Shown: positions 41,533-48,880 of the stretch, in pieces
Layout of the letters: every line of letters starts with the position of its first letter
How positions within the stretch are numbered: the first letter of the stretch is position 1
NCBI RefSeq assembly: GCF_010731855.1
Contig: NZ_AP022620.1
Span: 4,712,001-4,776,000, forward strand
DNA length: 64,000 nucleotides
Direction: 5' to 3'
Source: Mycolicibacterium anyangense
GTDB lineage: Bacteria > Actinomycetota > Actinomycetes > Mycobacteriales > Mycobacteriaceae
Notes under the pieces: generated by a model
The model's input: only the letters and a program-made list of their open reading frames with translations
What the model was told of the DNA's origin: nothing
Database searches by the model: none
Program-made: the position numbers and the translations under genes

Positions 41533-43862
41533 TTGGGTGCCTCTGTCGAGTCGGGCGATACGTGGATCGCGGATGGATCGTCGAGGATGTCGCGGACCTG
41601 GAAGCTGTCCCGGTCAGCGGCACTGAACACCGCCACTCCCAGGACACCCGCGATCGGAACCGCGAGCAGCGCGGCGGGGCCGACCTGTCGCCACGGCATG
41701 CGGGACCACCCGGCGCGCACGAAGGCCAAGGTGCGCCCGGGATTGATCAACACCACCAACCCGACAGCGACACCCACGGACATCGGCGTGAGCCAAATCC
41801 CTAGGAGCAGCAGCGCTATCGAGAACAGCGTCAAGCCGGCGACGATGGTCGCGAAGGACAGTGCCGGCCCGGCGTCGGAGTACCAGCCCCGGGCCAGTGC
41901 GCCGAGCCGCGGCCGGAGACCGCTGTGCAGGGTGAGGCCGATGAGCAGCCCGCCCAGCAGGCCCACGGCGAGCTGCGTCACCACCGTGACTGTCGGTGTC
42001 TGGCCGTACCAGCCGTTGCGCAGCTCTTGCACGCCAAGGCCTTTCAGGTCGTACAGCGATGTCGGGCCGTGCCGGTAGAGCAGTGTGATGCCGGGAACGG
42101 TATCGAATTTCGTCAGTTCCCAATCGGTGAGTTGCTGGACCTCGGGAGTCTCGCCCTTGAAGAAGTATGACCCCAGGTGCGGTAGCTGCTCGGCCCATCG
42201 CCGATCGACGTAGAGGTAGCGCAACTGCAGGATGCGCGCCGTCTCGGTCTCCTTCTCACCCCAGTCGTCGGCGAAGTACAGCGACGGTACGTCGGCGTCG
42301 CGGCGCTTGAGGATCGGCCACAGTCCTGCCCGGGCCGCGAACAGTGTCTCGTTGACCCGGTCGGCGCTCATGCGACTGCCGGGCGGAAGATTCTGCCGGG
42401 CCCATTCGACCGCGGCCAGCGTCTCGGAGTCCATCGAGCGGCTGTCGGCGGAGACCAGGTACTCACCCGGCAACCGCGACCAGGTGGCTCCGCTGCCCAG
42501 GATGTAGCCGCCCACGAACATCAACGACGCCAGCACGATGGCCGTTATCCGCGCGGTTCCGGACCTCCAGCGCGCAGCGGTGGGGGCGTGTCGCGGCTCA
42601 TGCCACCAGAACCGGACGGCGTAGTGGCCGACCAACAAGCTGAAGGGCAGGAACAGGAAACTGCTGGAACGGTCGAAGATCTCGCCGCCCTTGGGCACCA
42701 CCCGGGCAGCCATCAGGACGGGCAGCAGCACCACCAGGAAGAGCAGCAACAGCGAGGGTAGCCAGCGTCGGGGACGGTGTTCGCGGGGGCCGAAGATGTG
42801 CCGGCCCCACCAGCTGAACGCGTACACCGCGAGCGCCAGGACGGCCAGCGTCAGCATCAGCGCGTAGTACAGCAACAGCAGCCGCTCCCAGGACGGCAGG
42901 ACGGAGCCGCCGGAATCCTGGAATGGCTTGCGACGCATGCCGGTCGAGAGTTGGTTCGACACGTCGTCGATGATCGGCCCGAAGTATCCCGACAGCATCG
43001 ACCACTGCACCATGGCCCACGCCAGGGTCGCTGCCACCGCGACCAGCGCCCCGTACAGGATCCGCAGGCGGGACTGGCCGGTCTCGACCAGAGCCCACAA
43101 CACCAGGAACACGGTGGTGAGAAAGCTCGTCACATGGTGCGTCACGGCAACGCCGAACAGACAGACGGTGACGCCGAGGAACAGCCGCACCGGGTAGTCC
43201 GAACTACGGGCCCGCGCCAGCAGGCTCACCGCTGCCAGCGCCAGCGGCAACGCCATGGTCTGGTAGGCGAATTGGGAGTTGAAGAAGACGAACTGGGGTG
43301 AGACCGCATAGGCGGCCACCGCCAGACCTCCGGCCCGCGCGTCCCCGGTCAATTGTTCGACGGCGTCGCAGAGCACCGTCACCAACATCAGCCGGCAGAC
43401 GACAACGACGGTCGTCGCCGCCGCCATCGTGGGCAGGCCGATCTGGTGCAGCAGTACCGCGAAGGCTTCCAGGCCCGGGTATTGCGGGCTCACCCCGAGC
43501 AGCGGGTTGGCCTCGAACAGTCGGTGCGAGGAGATGATGTCGCCGAGGGTGCGCATGTGCAGCTGCTCGTCGAAGCCGGTGAACATCAGCAGGTTGGTGC
43601 TGTGCCACATCAGCGCCGGGGTGATGCCCAGGCACACCACGGCAGTGTTACGGGCGGCCCTGGTGAGCACCGGCCGGGTCAGGACCCACAGTGCGCTGGC
43701 GAAGGCGATCGCAAACCCGCCGACGGAGATCACCTCGGCCAGGCCGTCCTGGCCACGCAGCGCCAGCAGGACGGCGCCGACCTGAAGGGCCAGCGCCAGC
43801 GTCTGCCAGGCGACAAGAATCACGGTGTCATCATGAGTGTCATCGCCGTGTGGCGCTGTCAC
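41529..43862 (-). CDS. Large polytopic membrane protein, GT-C-like
   Basis: 777 residues, first gene of the glycan operon. About 10-11 membrane helices fill residues 15-465, with an acidic loop motif FDEQLHMRTLGD after the second or third helix, as in lipid-phosphosugar-dependent GT-C enzymes. An exported domain follows (about 470-640, with DSRSMDSETLAAVEWARQNL and VPSLYFADDWGEKETET), then four more helices. It could polymerise, ligate or glycosylate the glycan outside; homology was not tested. GTG start without a clear ribosome site. The 4-nt overlap with the GT2 gene ties it to the operon. Confidence 0.83.
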   Translation of the reverse strand: MTAPHGDDTHDDTVILVAWQTLALALQVGAVLLALRGQDGLAEVISVGGFAIAFASALWVLTRPVLTRAARNTAVVCLGITPALMWHSTNLLMFTGFDEQLHMRTLGDIISSHRLFEANPLLGVSPQYPGLEAFAVLLHQIGLPTMAAATTVVVVCRLMLVTVLCDAVEQLTGDARAGGLAVAAYAVSPQFVFFNSQFAYQTMALPLALAAVSLLARARSSDYPVRLFLGVTVCLFGVAVTHHVTSFLTTVFLVLWALVETGQSRLRILYGALVAVAATLAWAMVQWSMLSGYFGPIIDDVSNQLSTGMRRKPFQDSGGSVLPSWERLLLLYYALMLTLAVLALAVYAFSWWGRHIFGPREHRPRRWLPSLLLLFLVVLLPVLMAARVVPKGGEIFDRSSSFLFLPFSLLVGHYAVRFWWHEPRHAPTAARWRSGTARITAIVLASLMFVGGYILGSGATWSRLPGEYLVSADSRSMDSETLAAVEWARQNLPPGSRMSADRVNETLFAARAGLWPILKRRDADVPSLYFADDWGEKETETARILQLRYLYVDRRWAEQLPHLGSYFFKGETPEVQQLTDWELTKFDTVPGITLLYRHGPTSLYDLKGLGVQELRNGWYGQTPTVTVVTQLAVGLLGGLLIGLTLHSGLRPRLGALARGWYSDAGPALSFATIVAGLTLFSIALLLLGIWLTPMSVGVAVGLVVLINPGRTLAFVRAGWSRMPWRQVGPAALLAVPIAGVLGVAVFSAADRDSFQVRDILDDPSAIHVSPDSTEAPK

Positions 43863-44150
43863 TTCTGTGGGTCGGGCGCGTCGGATGCCCAGCTCAGACG
43901 GCGTGACGGTCGGCGTCGTGATTGCTCACGCTGCGCCGAACCGGCTCTGGCGCGGCGGTCACTCGGCCGGCATCCGGCCACCCGCGGCCTCGAGTTGGCA
44001 TAGCTCTGTCGCGCGGCGGCGCGCCGATGTCCAGGGAAAAGACCGCCGACGGTGAGTCACCGCAAACGAACGTAACCGCGCTCGGGTGCCGACATACTCG
44101 TCGCGGTTGCAAGCAGATCTGCCCGGCGCGGGATTCGCCGGCGGGCAACC
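43863..44150. other. Intergenic region upstream of the glycan operon
   Basis: 288 bp without a supportable gene. It should hold the operon promoter on the minus strand, but I see no convincing -10 element. A small hairpin GGCCG-GCATC-CGGCC lies near 43968-43984. Confidence 0.4.
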
Positions 44151-45008
44151 TCATTCGGTGGAGCGTCTGAACTGTCGACTACGCCACAGGTAGGGCAGGA
44201 GTCCGCGGGCCGGCACCGTCGCGGGCCAGTCGTCGGCGCGGAAGTACGCATCCGAGCCGCCGTCGACGAACAGGACGCTGCCGCAGAGGAAGTCCGCGGA
44301 GTCCGACAGCATGAAGACCACCCAGTCGGCCAACTGGTCGGGGTCTCCGAATCCGCCGATCGGAACGGGGAAGGCCCGGATCAGCTTGGCCTCTTTCGGG
44401 GTGGCCAGTTGGCGCTCGAGGAGCGGGGTCAGGATCGCCCCCGGCGCCAGCGCGTTGAGCCGGATGCCGGCCCCGGCCCAGTTGCGCGTCACCGCCTGTC
44501 TGCGCACCCACCTGCTGACTGCGATCTTGGATGCGGCGTAGGCCATCGCCGGGGCGTTGCGGCCGAACAGGCGCACGGCGCGCACCGCCTTGTCGCCGTC
44601 GCCGGCCAGCAGGGCATTGACCGCTCGTCGGGGAACCACGGGCACCGTCGTCGTCGAATTGCTCGAGAAGACCACCACCTTGGCCCGGTCGGTGGTGGCT
44701 AGCGCGCCACGCCACGCCGTCAGCAGTTCGACGACCCCGAAGTAGTTGACCTGTGCGATCAGGCGAGAGCGGTCGGCACCCGGCGTCGGGCCGAGTCCGG
44801 CGGCCAACACCGCCCCGGCGAGGCGGCCGTCGCTGGCTGCCAGCACTGCATCGGCCGCCGAACGGCGCCCCGCCGCGGTGGACAGGTCGGCCGTCACGTC
44901 GGCCTCCTTGATGTCCACGGTGATGACGTGGTGGCCGTCGGCCCGGAGTTTCTGCACCACGGCCTGACCCATTCCGGACGCCGAACCGGTCACTGCGTAG
45001 GTACCCAC
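44151..45008 (-). CDS. Short-chain dehydrogenase/reductase
   Basis: 285 residues, classical SDR of the 3-alpha-hydroxysteroid dehydrogenase-like type: the cofactor loop is TYAVTGSASGMGQAVVQKL, VDIKEADVTADL follows strand 2, the Ser is in VVFSSNSTTTVP, and the catalytic pair is in AYAASKIAVSRW. An insertion with KAVRAVRLFGRNAP precedes the active-site Tyr. Substrate unknown. The GTG start follows TAAGGT (45015-45020) by 6 nt, so probably leaderless. Confidence 0.9.
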   Translation of the reverse strand: MGTYAVTGSASGMGQAVVQKLRADGHHVITVDIKEADVTADLSTAAGRRSAADAVLAASDGRLAGAVLAAGLGPTPGADRSRLIAQVNYFGVVELLTAWRGALATTDRAKVVVFSSNSTTTVPVVPRRAVNALLAGDGDKAVRAVRLFGRNAPAMAYAASKIAVSRWVRRQAVTRNWAGAGIRLNALAPGAILTPLLERQLATPKEAKLIRAFPVPIGGFGDPDQLADWVVFMLSDSADFLCGSVLFVDGGSDAYFRADDWPATVPARGLLPYLWRSRQFRRSTE

Positions 45009-45170
45009 GGGTGCACCTTAAGCGCACCGCGCTGTCGTGCTGCCCGCTTTGGCACACCTCGATGTGGTGACCGGCTGGACGGGAACGCAGGGCGCAGCGT
45101 TACGGTGAAGTCGCTCACCGTCTTTCGAGCCGTTCGGGTAACGGTCGAGTCGTTGGAGTAATCTGCCGCC

Positions 45171-45209
45171 ATGCAGACCGAGGTCGACGTCGAAAGCCTG
45201 ATGGGCTGA
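45171..45209 (+). CDS. Leaderless 12-residue leader peptide upstream of GAP gene
   Basis: ATG at 45171 follows TAATCT (45159-45164) by 6 nt, an exact leaderless layout. The frame encodes MQTEVDVESLMG and stops at 45207-45209, 4 nt before the ATG of the next gene. No ribosome site of the usual kind is seen for that gene, so translation of this mini-frame could deliver ribosomes to it. It may be a coupling leader rather than a functional peptide. Confidence 0.5.
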   Translation: MQTEVDVESLMG

Positions 45210-45213
45210 GCCG

Positions 45214-45978
45214 ATGAGCACACACTTCGCCGTCCTGGCCACCCTGGCTCTGGCGATCCTGTTCAGCCCCGAGACCCTGGTTCTGGGACTGGTCGTCGCC
45301 AGCGACAAGAAGGTGCCTCGGCAGGCAGCGTTCGCGTTCGCGGTCGGCGGCATCGTGGGTATCGCCTTCGCCACCGTCATCGGCGTCCTGCTCGCCCACT
45401 TGTCCGGCGCGGGTGCGGCATCGACTGCCCACCACGACACCTGGGGTGGCTTCATCCTGCGGGTGGTCATCGCCGCGGCGTTGCTCACCATCGGCGTCTA
45501 CCGGGCGATCGGAGCCGCCCGCCACAAGCCCATTGCCGACGTCTCGGAACCGGATCGCAAGACCAGCCGGTTGCGAGCCCGGCTCACCGAACGTTTTCCG
45601 GCGACCATGGGCCGGCTGGATCCCGCAGCAGACCTGACGCCGCGTCAGCGCATCGGCAGGGCTCTGTTCGCCGGTTTCGCGATCTGCGGCCTGCACCCGA
45701 AGGTGTTTCCGATCGCGATCGCGGCCGGCCACCAGATCCTGGAGATCAGCAGTCGCCCCGAACGCACCCTGGGGATCGTCATGTTCGCCGCGATCGCGGT
45801 GGTGCCCGCGCTGGCACCCGCTGTGATCGAACTGGTCCATCCCGGCGCCTCAGGCCGGATCAAGGATGGCTACGAACGGATCATGAAGGTCCACGGCCGC
45901 TGGATCGTCGCGGTCCTGCTGCTCGCCGTGGGCGTGTTCGTCGCGCACAACGCTTTCGTGCATCTGCCGACCCGGTGA
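45214..45978 (+). CDS. GAP/Sap-family membrane protein
   Basis: 254 residues with six membrane helices: LATLALAILFSPETLVLGLV at the start, a basic loop (ASDKKVPRQAAFAFAVGG), a long cytoplasmic loop around residues 115-150 with RLRARLTERFPATMGRLDPA, and GLHPKVFPIAIAAG in the fourth helix. The layout is that of the GPL-addressing/sulfolipid-addressing (Gap/Sap) family, small mycobacterial proteins needed to move glycolipids to the cell surface. Which lipid is served here is unknown. The MFS gene starts 9 bp after the stop, so the two are probably one operon. Confidence 0.85.
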   Translation: MSTHFAVLATLALAILFSPETLVLGLVVASDKKVPRQAAFAFAVGGIVGIAFATVIGVLLAHLSGAGAASTAHHDTWGGFILRVVIAAALLTIGVYRAIGAARHKPIADVSEPDRKTSRLRARLTERFPATMGRLDPAADLTPRQRIGRALFAGFAICGLHPKVFPIAIAAGHQILEISSRPERTLGIVMFAAIAVVPALAPAVIELVHPGASGRIKDGYERIMKVHGRWIVAVLLLAVGVFVAHNAFVHLPTR

Positions 45979-45987
45979 GCGGCAACA

Positions 45988-47217
45988 GTGCCGCGCGATA
46001 GTGCTGTCCGGCTGAGTGGATTGCTCAGCGGGGTCTTCGTCACTCAGATCGTCAACAGCGCGGTGCACCTGGCCCAACCTCTGCTGGTCGCCGACATGTC
46101 CGGATCATTGGGCAGCGCCGCGTTCTTCTCGGCCTTCGGTACTGGGGTACACATGCTGGGCACCTACCTCGGCGGCTGGCCCACCGAACGATTCGGTGCG
46201 CGGATGGTGCTGGTCATGTCAACGCTGCTGCGCGGAATCGCCTTGGCCGGCATACCGATCGGGATGACCTTCGGCTTCGCCGGCCTGACATGGGTGATGG
46301 GTTGTTACACCGTGGAGGCGTTGATCCGCGGCTACGTCGACACCGCGGTGCATACCGTGCCACTCGAACTTGCCGGGCACCGTGGCGATCTGTTGGATCG
46401 CATCAACTCGAGGTACGAGGTCGCATTCGAAGTGGGGGCGGTGCTCGGGCCGCTGATGCTCGGTGGCCTGATGATCTGGTCGGCGGGCATCGTGCCGCAC
46501 ATCGTCATCCCGATCGGCTTCGCCATCTCGGCAGGGCTGTATCTGTTCATCCCGAAGACGTTTCCTGACAAGGCGTCGGCCTTGGGAATCGGGCATGCGC
46601 ACGGCGGGACGTGGGCCGGCCTGAAATACGTTCTGGCGCACAAGTATCTGTTGGTCGTCGTTGCTGGACTCATGCTGTTCCATCTCTACGAACTGCGCAA
46701 GATCCTCAGCGCGTTCTTCGCCAAAGGCCTTATGCACCATCCGGCCTACGTGGGTCACGTCGGATCGGCTTTCGCGCTAGGTGGGGTCGCGGGCGCAGTG
46801 CTGTATGCGGTGACGAGGCATCGCGGTTCCGGTGCGGGCTGGGTGTTCGCCGGTGCGCTGGGCACCGTGTTGCTCGCGGTGGGCTGGATCCCGGTGAACC
46901 TGCCGGTGATGATCGTCGCGGTGTTCCTGTTCGGTGTCGGCAACGTCTGCGCCCGGCTGGTGCTGACCCGATGGCGCCAGGAACTGACCCCGCTGGAACA
47001 CGCGGGCGGGGTCACGGCTGCCTCGGAGTTCGGCCGGGCGGCGGTGTCGGTCGGGGTCAACAGTGCTGTGGGGGGCGCATTCTCGTCAGGCGTGGGGGTG
47101 TACGGCGCCTTCGGCATCGTGGGCGCCGTGCTGGCGGTGTTCGCGGTCATCCAGATGTGGCTGGCCCGGTTCCTGGGCCGCCGACGCGACGATGCGCTCG
47201 AGGCCGTCGAGAGCTGA
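45988..47217 (+). CDS. MFS transporter
   Basis: 409 residues with twelve predicted membrane helices. Features are LLSGVFVTQIVNSAVHLAQP in helix 1, the loop 2-3 signature GGWPTERFGARMVLVMS (variant of GxxxDRxGRR), ELAGHRGDLLDRINSRYEVA in loop 4-5, and a central basic loop. Probably an exporter; the substrate cannot be read. GTG start 9 bp behind the GAP gene, which hints at a shared lipid-export or efflux task. Its stop is 4 nt from the convergent HbpS-like gene. Confidence 0.87.
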   Translation: MPRDSAVRLSGLLSGVFVTQIVNSAVHLAQPLLVADMSGSLGSAAFFSAFGTGVHMLGTYLGGWPTERFGARMVLVMSTLLRGIALAGIPIGMTFGFAGLTWVMGCYTVEALIRGYVDTAVHTVPLELAGHRGDLLDRINSRYEVAFEVGAVLGPLMLGGLMIWSAGIVPHIVIPIGFAISAGLYLFIPKTFPDKASALGIGHAHGGTWAGLKYVLAHKYLLVVVAGLMLFHLYELRKILSAFFAKGLMHHPAYVGHVGSAFALGGVAGAVLYAVTRHRGSGAGWVFAGALGTVLLAVGWIPVNLPVMIVAVFLFGVGNVCARLVLTRWRQELTPLEHAGGVTAASEFGRAAVSVGVNSAVGGAFSSGVGVYGAFGIVGAVLAVFAVIQMWLARFLGRRRDDALEAVES

Positions 47218-47221
47218 GACG

Positions 47222-47641
47222 TCAGGGCGCGGCCTGCCAGGAGTTCACCGCCGCCTCGGCGCACGCCACATCGTCGGCGGTGCTGGCCCCGCTGACCCCG
47301 ATCGCGCCGACGATCTCACCCTCGGCCCGCAGCGGGATGCCACCGCCGAAAATGACGAACCGGCCGCCGCCGTTGGCCTGCAGCCCGAACAGTTCGCCGC
47401 CCGGGGCGGCCAGCACGGCGAGCTCCGCGGTGGCGATGCTGTTCGCGACCGCGGTGTAGGCCTTGTCGACGGCGAGCGCCGGGCCGGCGATCTCGGCGCC
47501 GTCCATCCGGGCGAACGCGACCAGATTGCCCCCGGCGTCCACGACCGCCGCGGAGATCCTGACCGACCGGCGGTGTGCCTCGGCGTGCGCGGCCGAGACC
47601 AGGCGCTGGGCGGTGGACAGGTCGATCTTGGGCGCAGTCAT
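47222..47641 (-). CDS. GlcG/HbpS-like small protein
   Basis: 139 residues from ATG 47641, of the GlcG/HbpS heme-binding-fold family: LVSAAHAEAHRRSVRISAAV, VDAGGNLVAFARMDGA, KAYTAVAN and the Gly-rich FVIFGGGIPLRAEGEIVGAI with GVSGASTADDVACAEAAV. Family members bind heme or act in diol and glycolate pathways; no partner gene points to one. The start follows TAAGTT (47649-47654) by 7 nt; a TTG three codons earlier is less likely. Confidence 0.9.
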   Translation of the reverse strand: MTAPKIDLSTAQRLVSAAHAEAHRRSVRISAAVVDAGGNLVAFARMDGAEIAGPALAVDKAYTAVANSIATAELAVLAAPGGELFGLQANGGGRFVIFGGGIPLRAEGEIVGAIGVSGASTADDVACAEAAVNSWQAAP

Positions 47642-47728
47642 GCGCGCCAACTTAGTGGGTGTGGCTGGATGCGGGTGACTGGCTGACGGTGGGGCAGGCG
47701 GCTAGCCTGCAGATCGGAGGTATCCGCT

Positions 47729-48043
47729 ATGGCAGAGACACTGAGGGTCGACATCGCCGGCTTGATCGGTGCCAGCACGCAGGTGGCCGAGCAGGCCGCC
47801 GCGCTCGAGTCGTCGCACACCAGCTCGGTTCGCGGCCTCGCCTCGGCAGAGGAAGGCTGGGTTGGTTCCTCAGCGGATGCGTTGGTGGAGATGGCTGGCA
47901 AGTGGCAGACGATCAGCGCGCGACACACGGCGGCACTCGAGAACCACGCCACCCACATCGGCACGGCGGCTCGTCTCTTTGATGACATGGAACGACGCAA
48001 CGCAGCCGAACTGCGGAACGTCGCTGGTCCGGCGGACCTTTAG
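47729..48043 (+). CDS. WXG100-like protein
   Basis: 104 residues in a helix-turn-helix hairpin pattern with W-V-G at 44-46 (EEGWVGSSADALVEM), the hallmark of ESX/type VII substrates. Its N-terminal helix has TQVAEQAAALESSHTSSV. No YxxxD/E export signal is visible near the C-terminus, so it may leave as a heterodimer with another WXG protein. Ribosome site GGAGG upstream of the ATG. It converges on a lipoprotein gene (3 nt between stops) whose upstream partner is a large WXG-headed protein; together they look like one cassette. Confidence 0.83.
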   Translation: MAETLRVDIAGLIGASTQVAEQAAALESSHTSSVRGLASAEEGWVGSSADALVEMAGKWQTISARHTAALENHATHIGTAARLFDDMERRNAAELRNVAGPADL

Positions 48044-48046
48044 CGG

Positions 48047-48880
48047 CTACTGGCTTTCGGCCGGCCAGCCGGGGTAGGCCGGCAGAGTCGGGAAGTCCGA
48101 CCGTGGGTGCTCGCCGGTAGTGAGGAATTGCCGGCGTTCTTCGGATTCGGGAGCTTTGGCGGCGCAGGCGGCGAGGTCCTCGGCGAACTCGGGCCACTGG
48201 GTGCCAGGACCGACTGCGTCGGAAGGTGAAGATTCTGACAACTTCGCCACGACGCGCCAGCCTCCGAATGTATCAGTGAGCGCCGCGGGGGATGGCCCCT
48301 GCTGTGGACGCAGGCCCCTCGTCGCGGATGATGCTGGTGCTTTGAGCGACAATCGGAACGCTCCCACACCTGTCATTGCCCCATCCCACTGAGCGCTGGC
48401 GGCGTAGAAGCCGTTCTCGCCCTTTCGGGCGACACCCCAGCCGAAGTGGCAGATCACCGCCGTAGTGCGTAGGGCGTCTTCGGTAACCCGCAGAATATGT
48501 TCCCGGCTGGTCCCCACTGTTGGCTGCGTCCAGGGATAGTGGAGTTCTGGCCAAAGGTCCATTGAGTAGTTGGATGGGTCCTTGGACACGGTCTTGGCGA
48601 CGGCGCTCTGAAAGCCGGGGTACAGGTAGTCGTTACTGCCCGCAGCCGAAGCTGCGCTGACCGATTCGAGGTAGGCCCGCACGACGACCGCGGGTTGTGA
48701 CAGCAGGTCGATGCCTGGTTCACCACTCCACACGAAGCTGAAGTCGGACATCACCGCGGGCCATCGGTCCACAGGTTGTGGCGGCTGGCTGGGTGAGTTG
48801 CTGCTGGAACATCCGGATGCGGCGACGATCGCAGTAAGCAGACCTGCGACGGGTCTGAGGAGGACTCGGCTGATCGTCAT
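48047..48880 (-). CDS. Lipoprotein of the WXG cassette
   Basis: 277 residues. The signal TISRVLLRPVAGLLTAIVAA ends with lipobox AASGC (Cys24), followed by a Ser/Pro/Gln linker. The body has LYPGFQSAVAKTVSKDPSNY, ICHFGWGVARKGENGFYAAS and DTFGGWRVVAKL, and it ends FPTLPAYPGWPAESQ. I do not recognise the family. The ATG overlaps the stop of the large gene upstream (48877-48880), so they are translationally coupled and the lipoprotein may hold or neutralise the large protein at the envelope. Confidence 0.82.
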   Translation of the reverse strand: MTISRVLLRPVAGLLTAIVAASGCSSSNSPSQPPQPVDRWPAVMSDFSFVWSGEPGIDLLSQPAVVVRAYLESVSAASAAGSNDYLYPGFQSAVAKTVSKDPSNYSMDLWPELHYPWTQPTVGTSREHILRVTEDALRTTAVICHFGWGVARKGENGFYAASAQWDGAMTGVGAFRLSLKAPASSATRGLRPQQGPSPAALTDTFGGWRVVAKLSESSPSDAVGPGTQWPEFAEDLAACAAKAPESEERRQFLTTGEHPRSDFPTLPAYPGWPAESQ

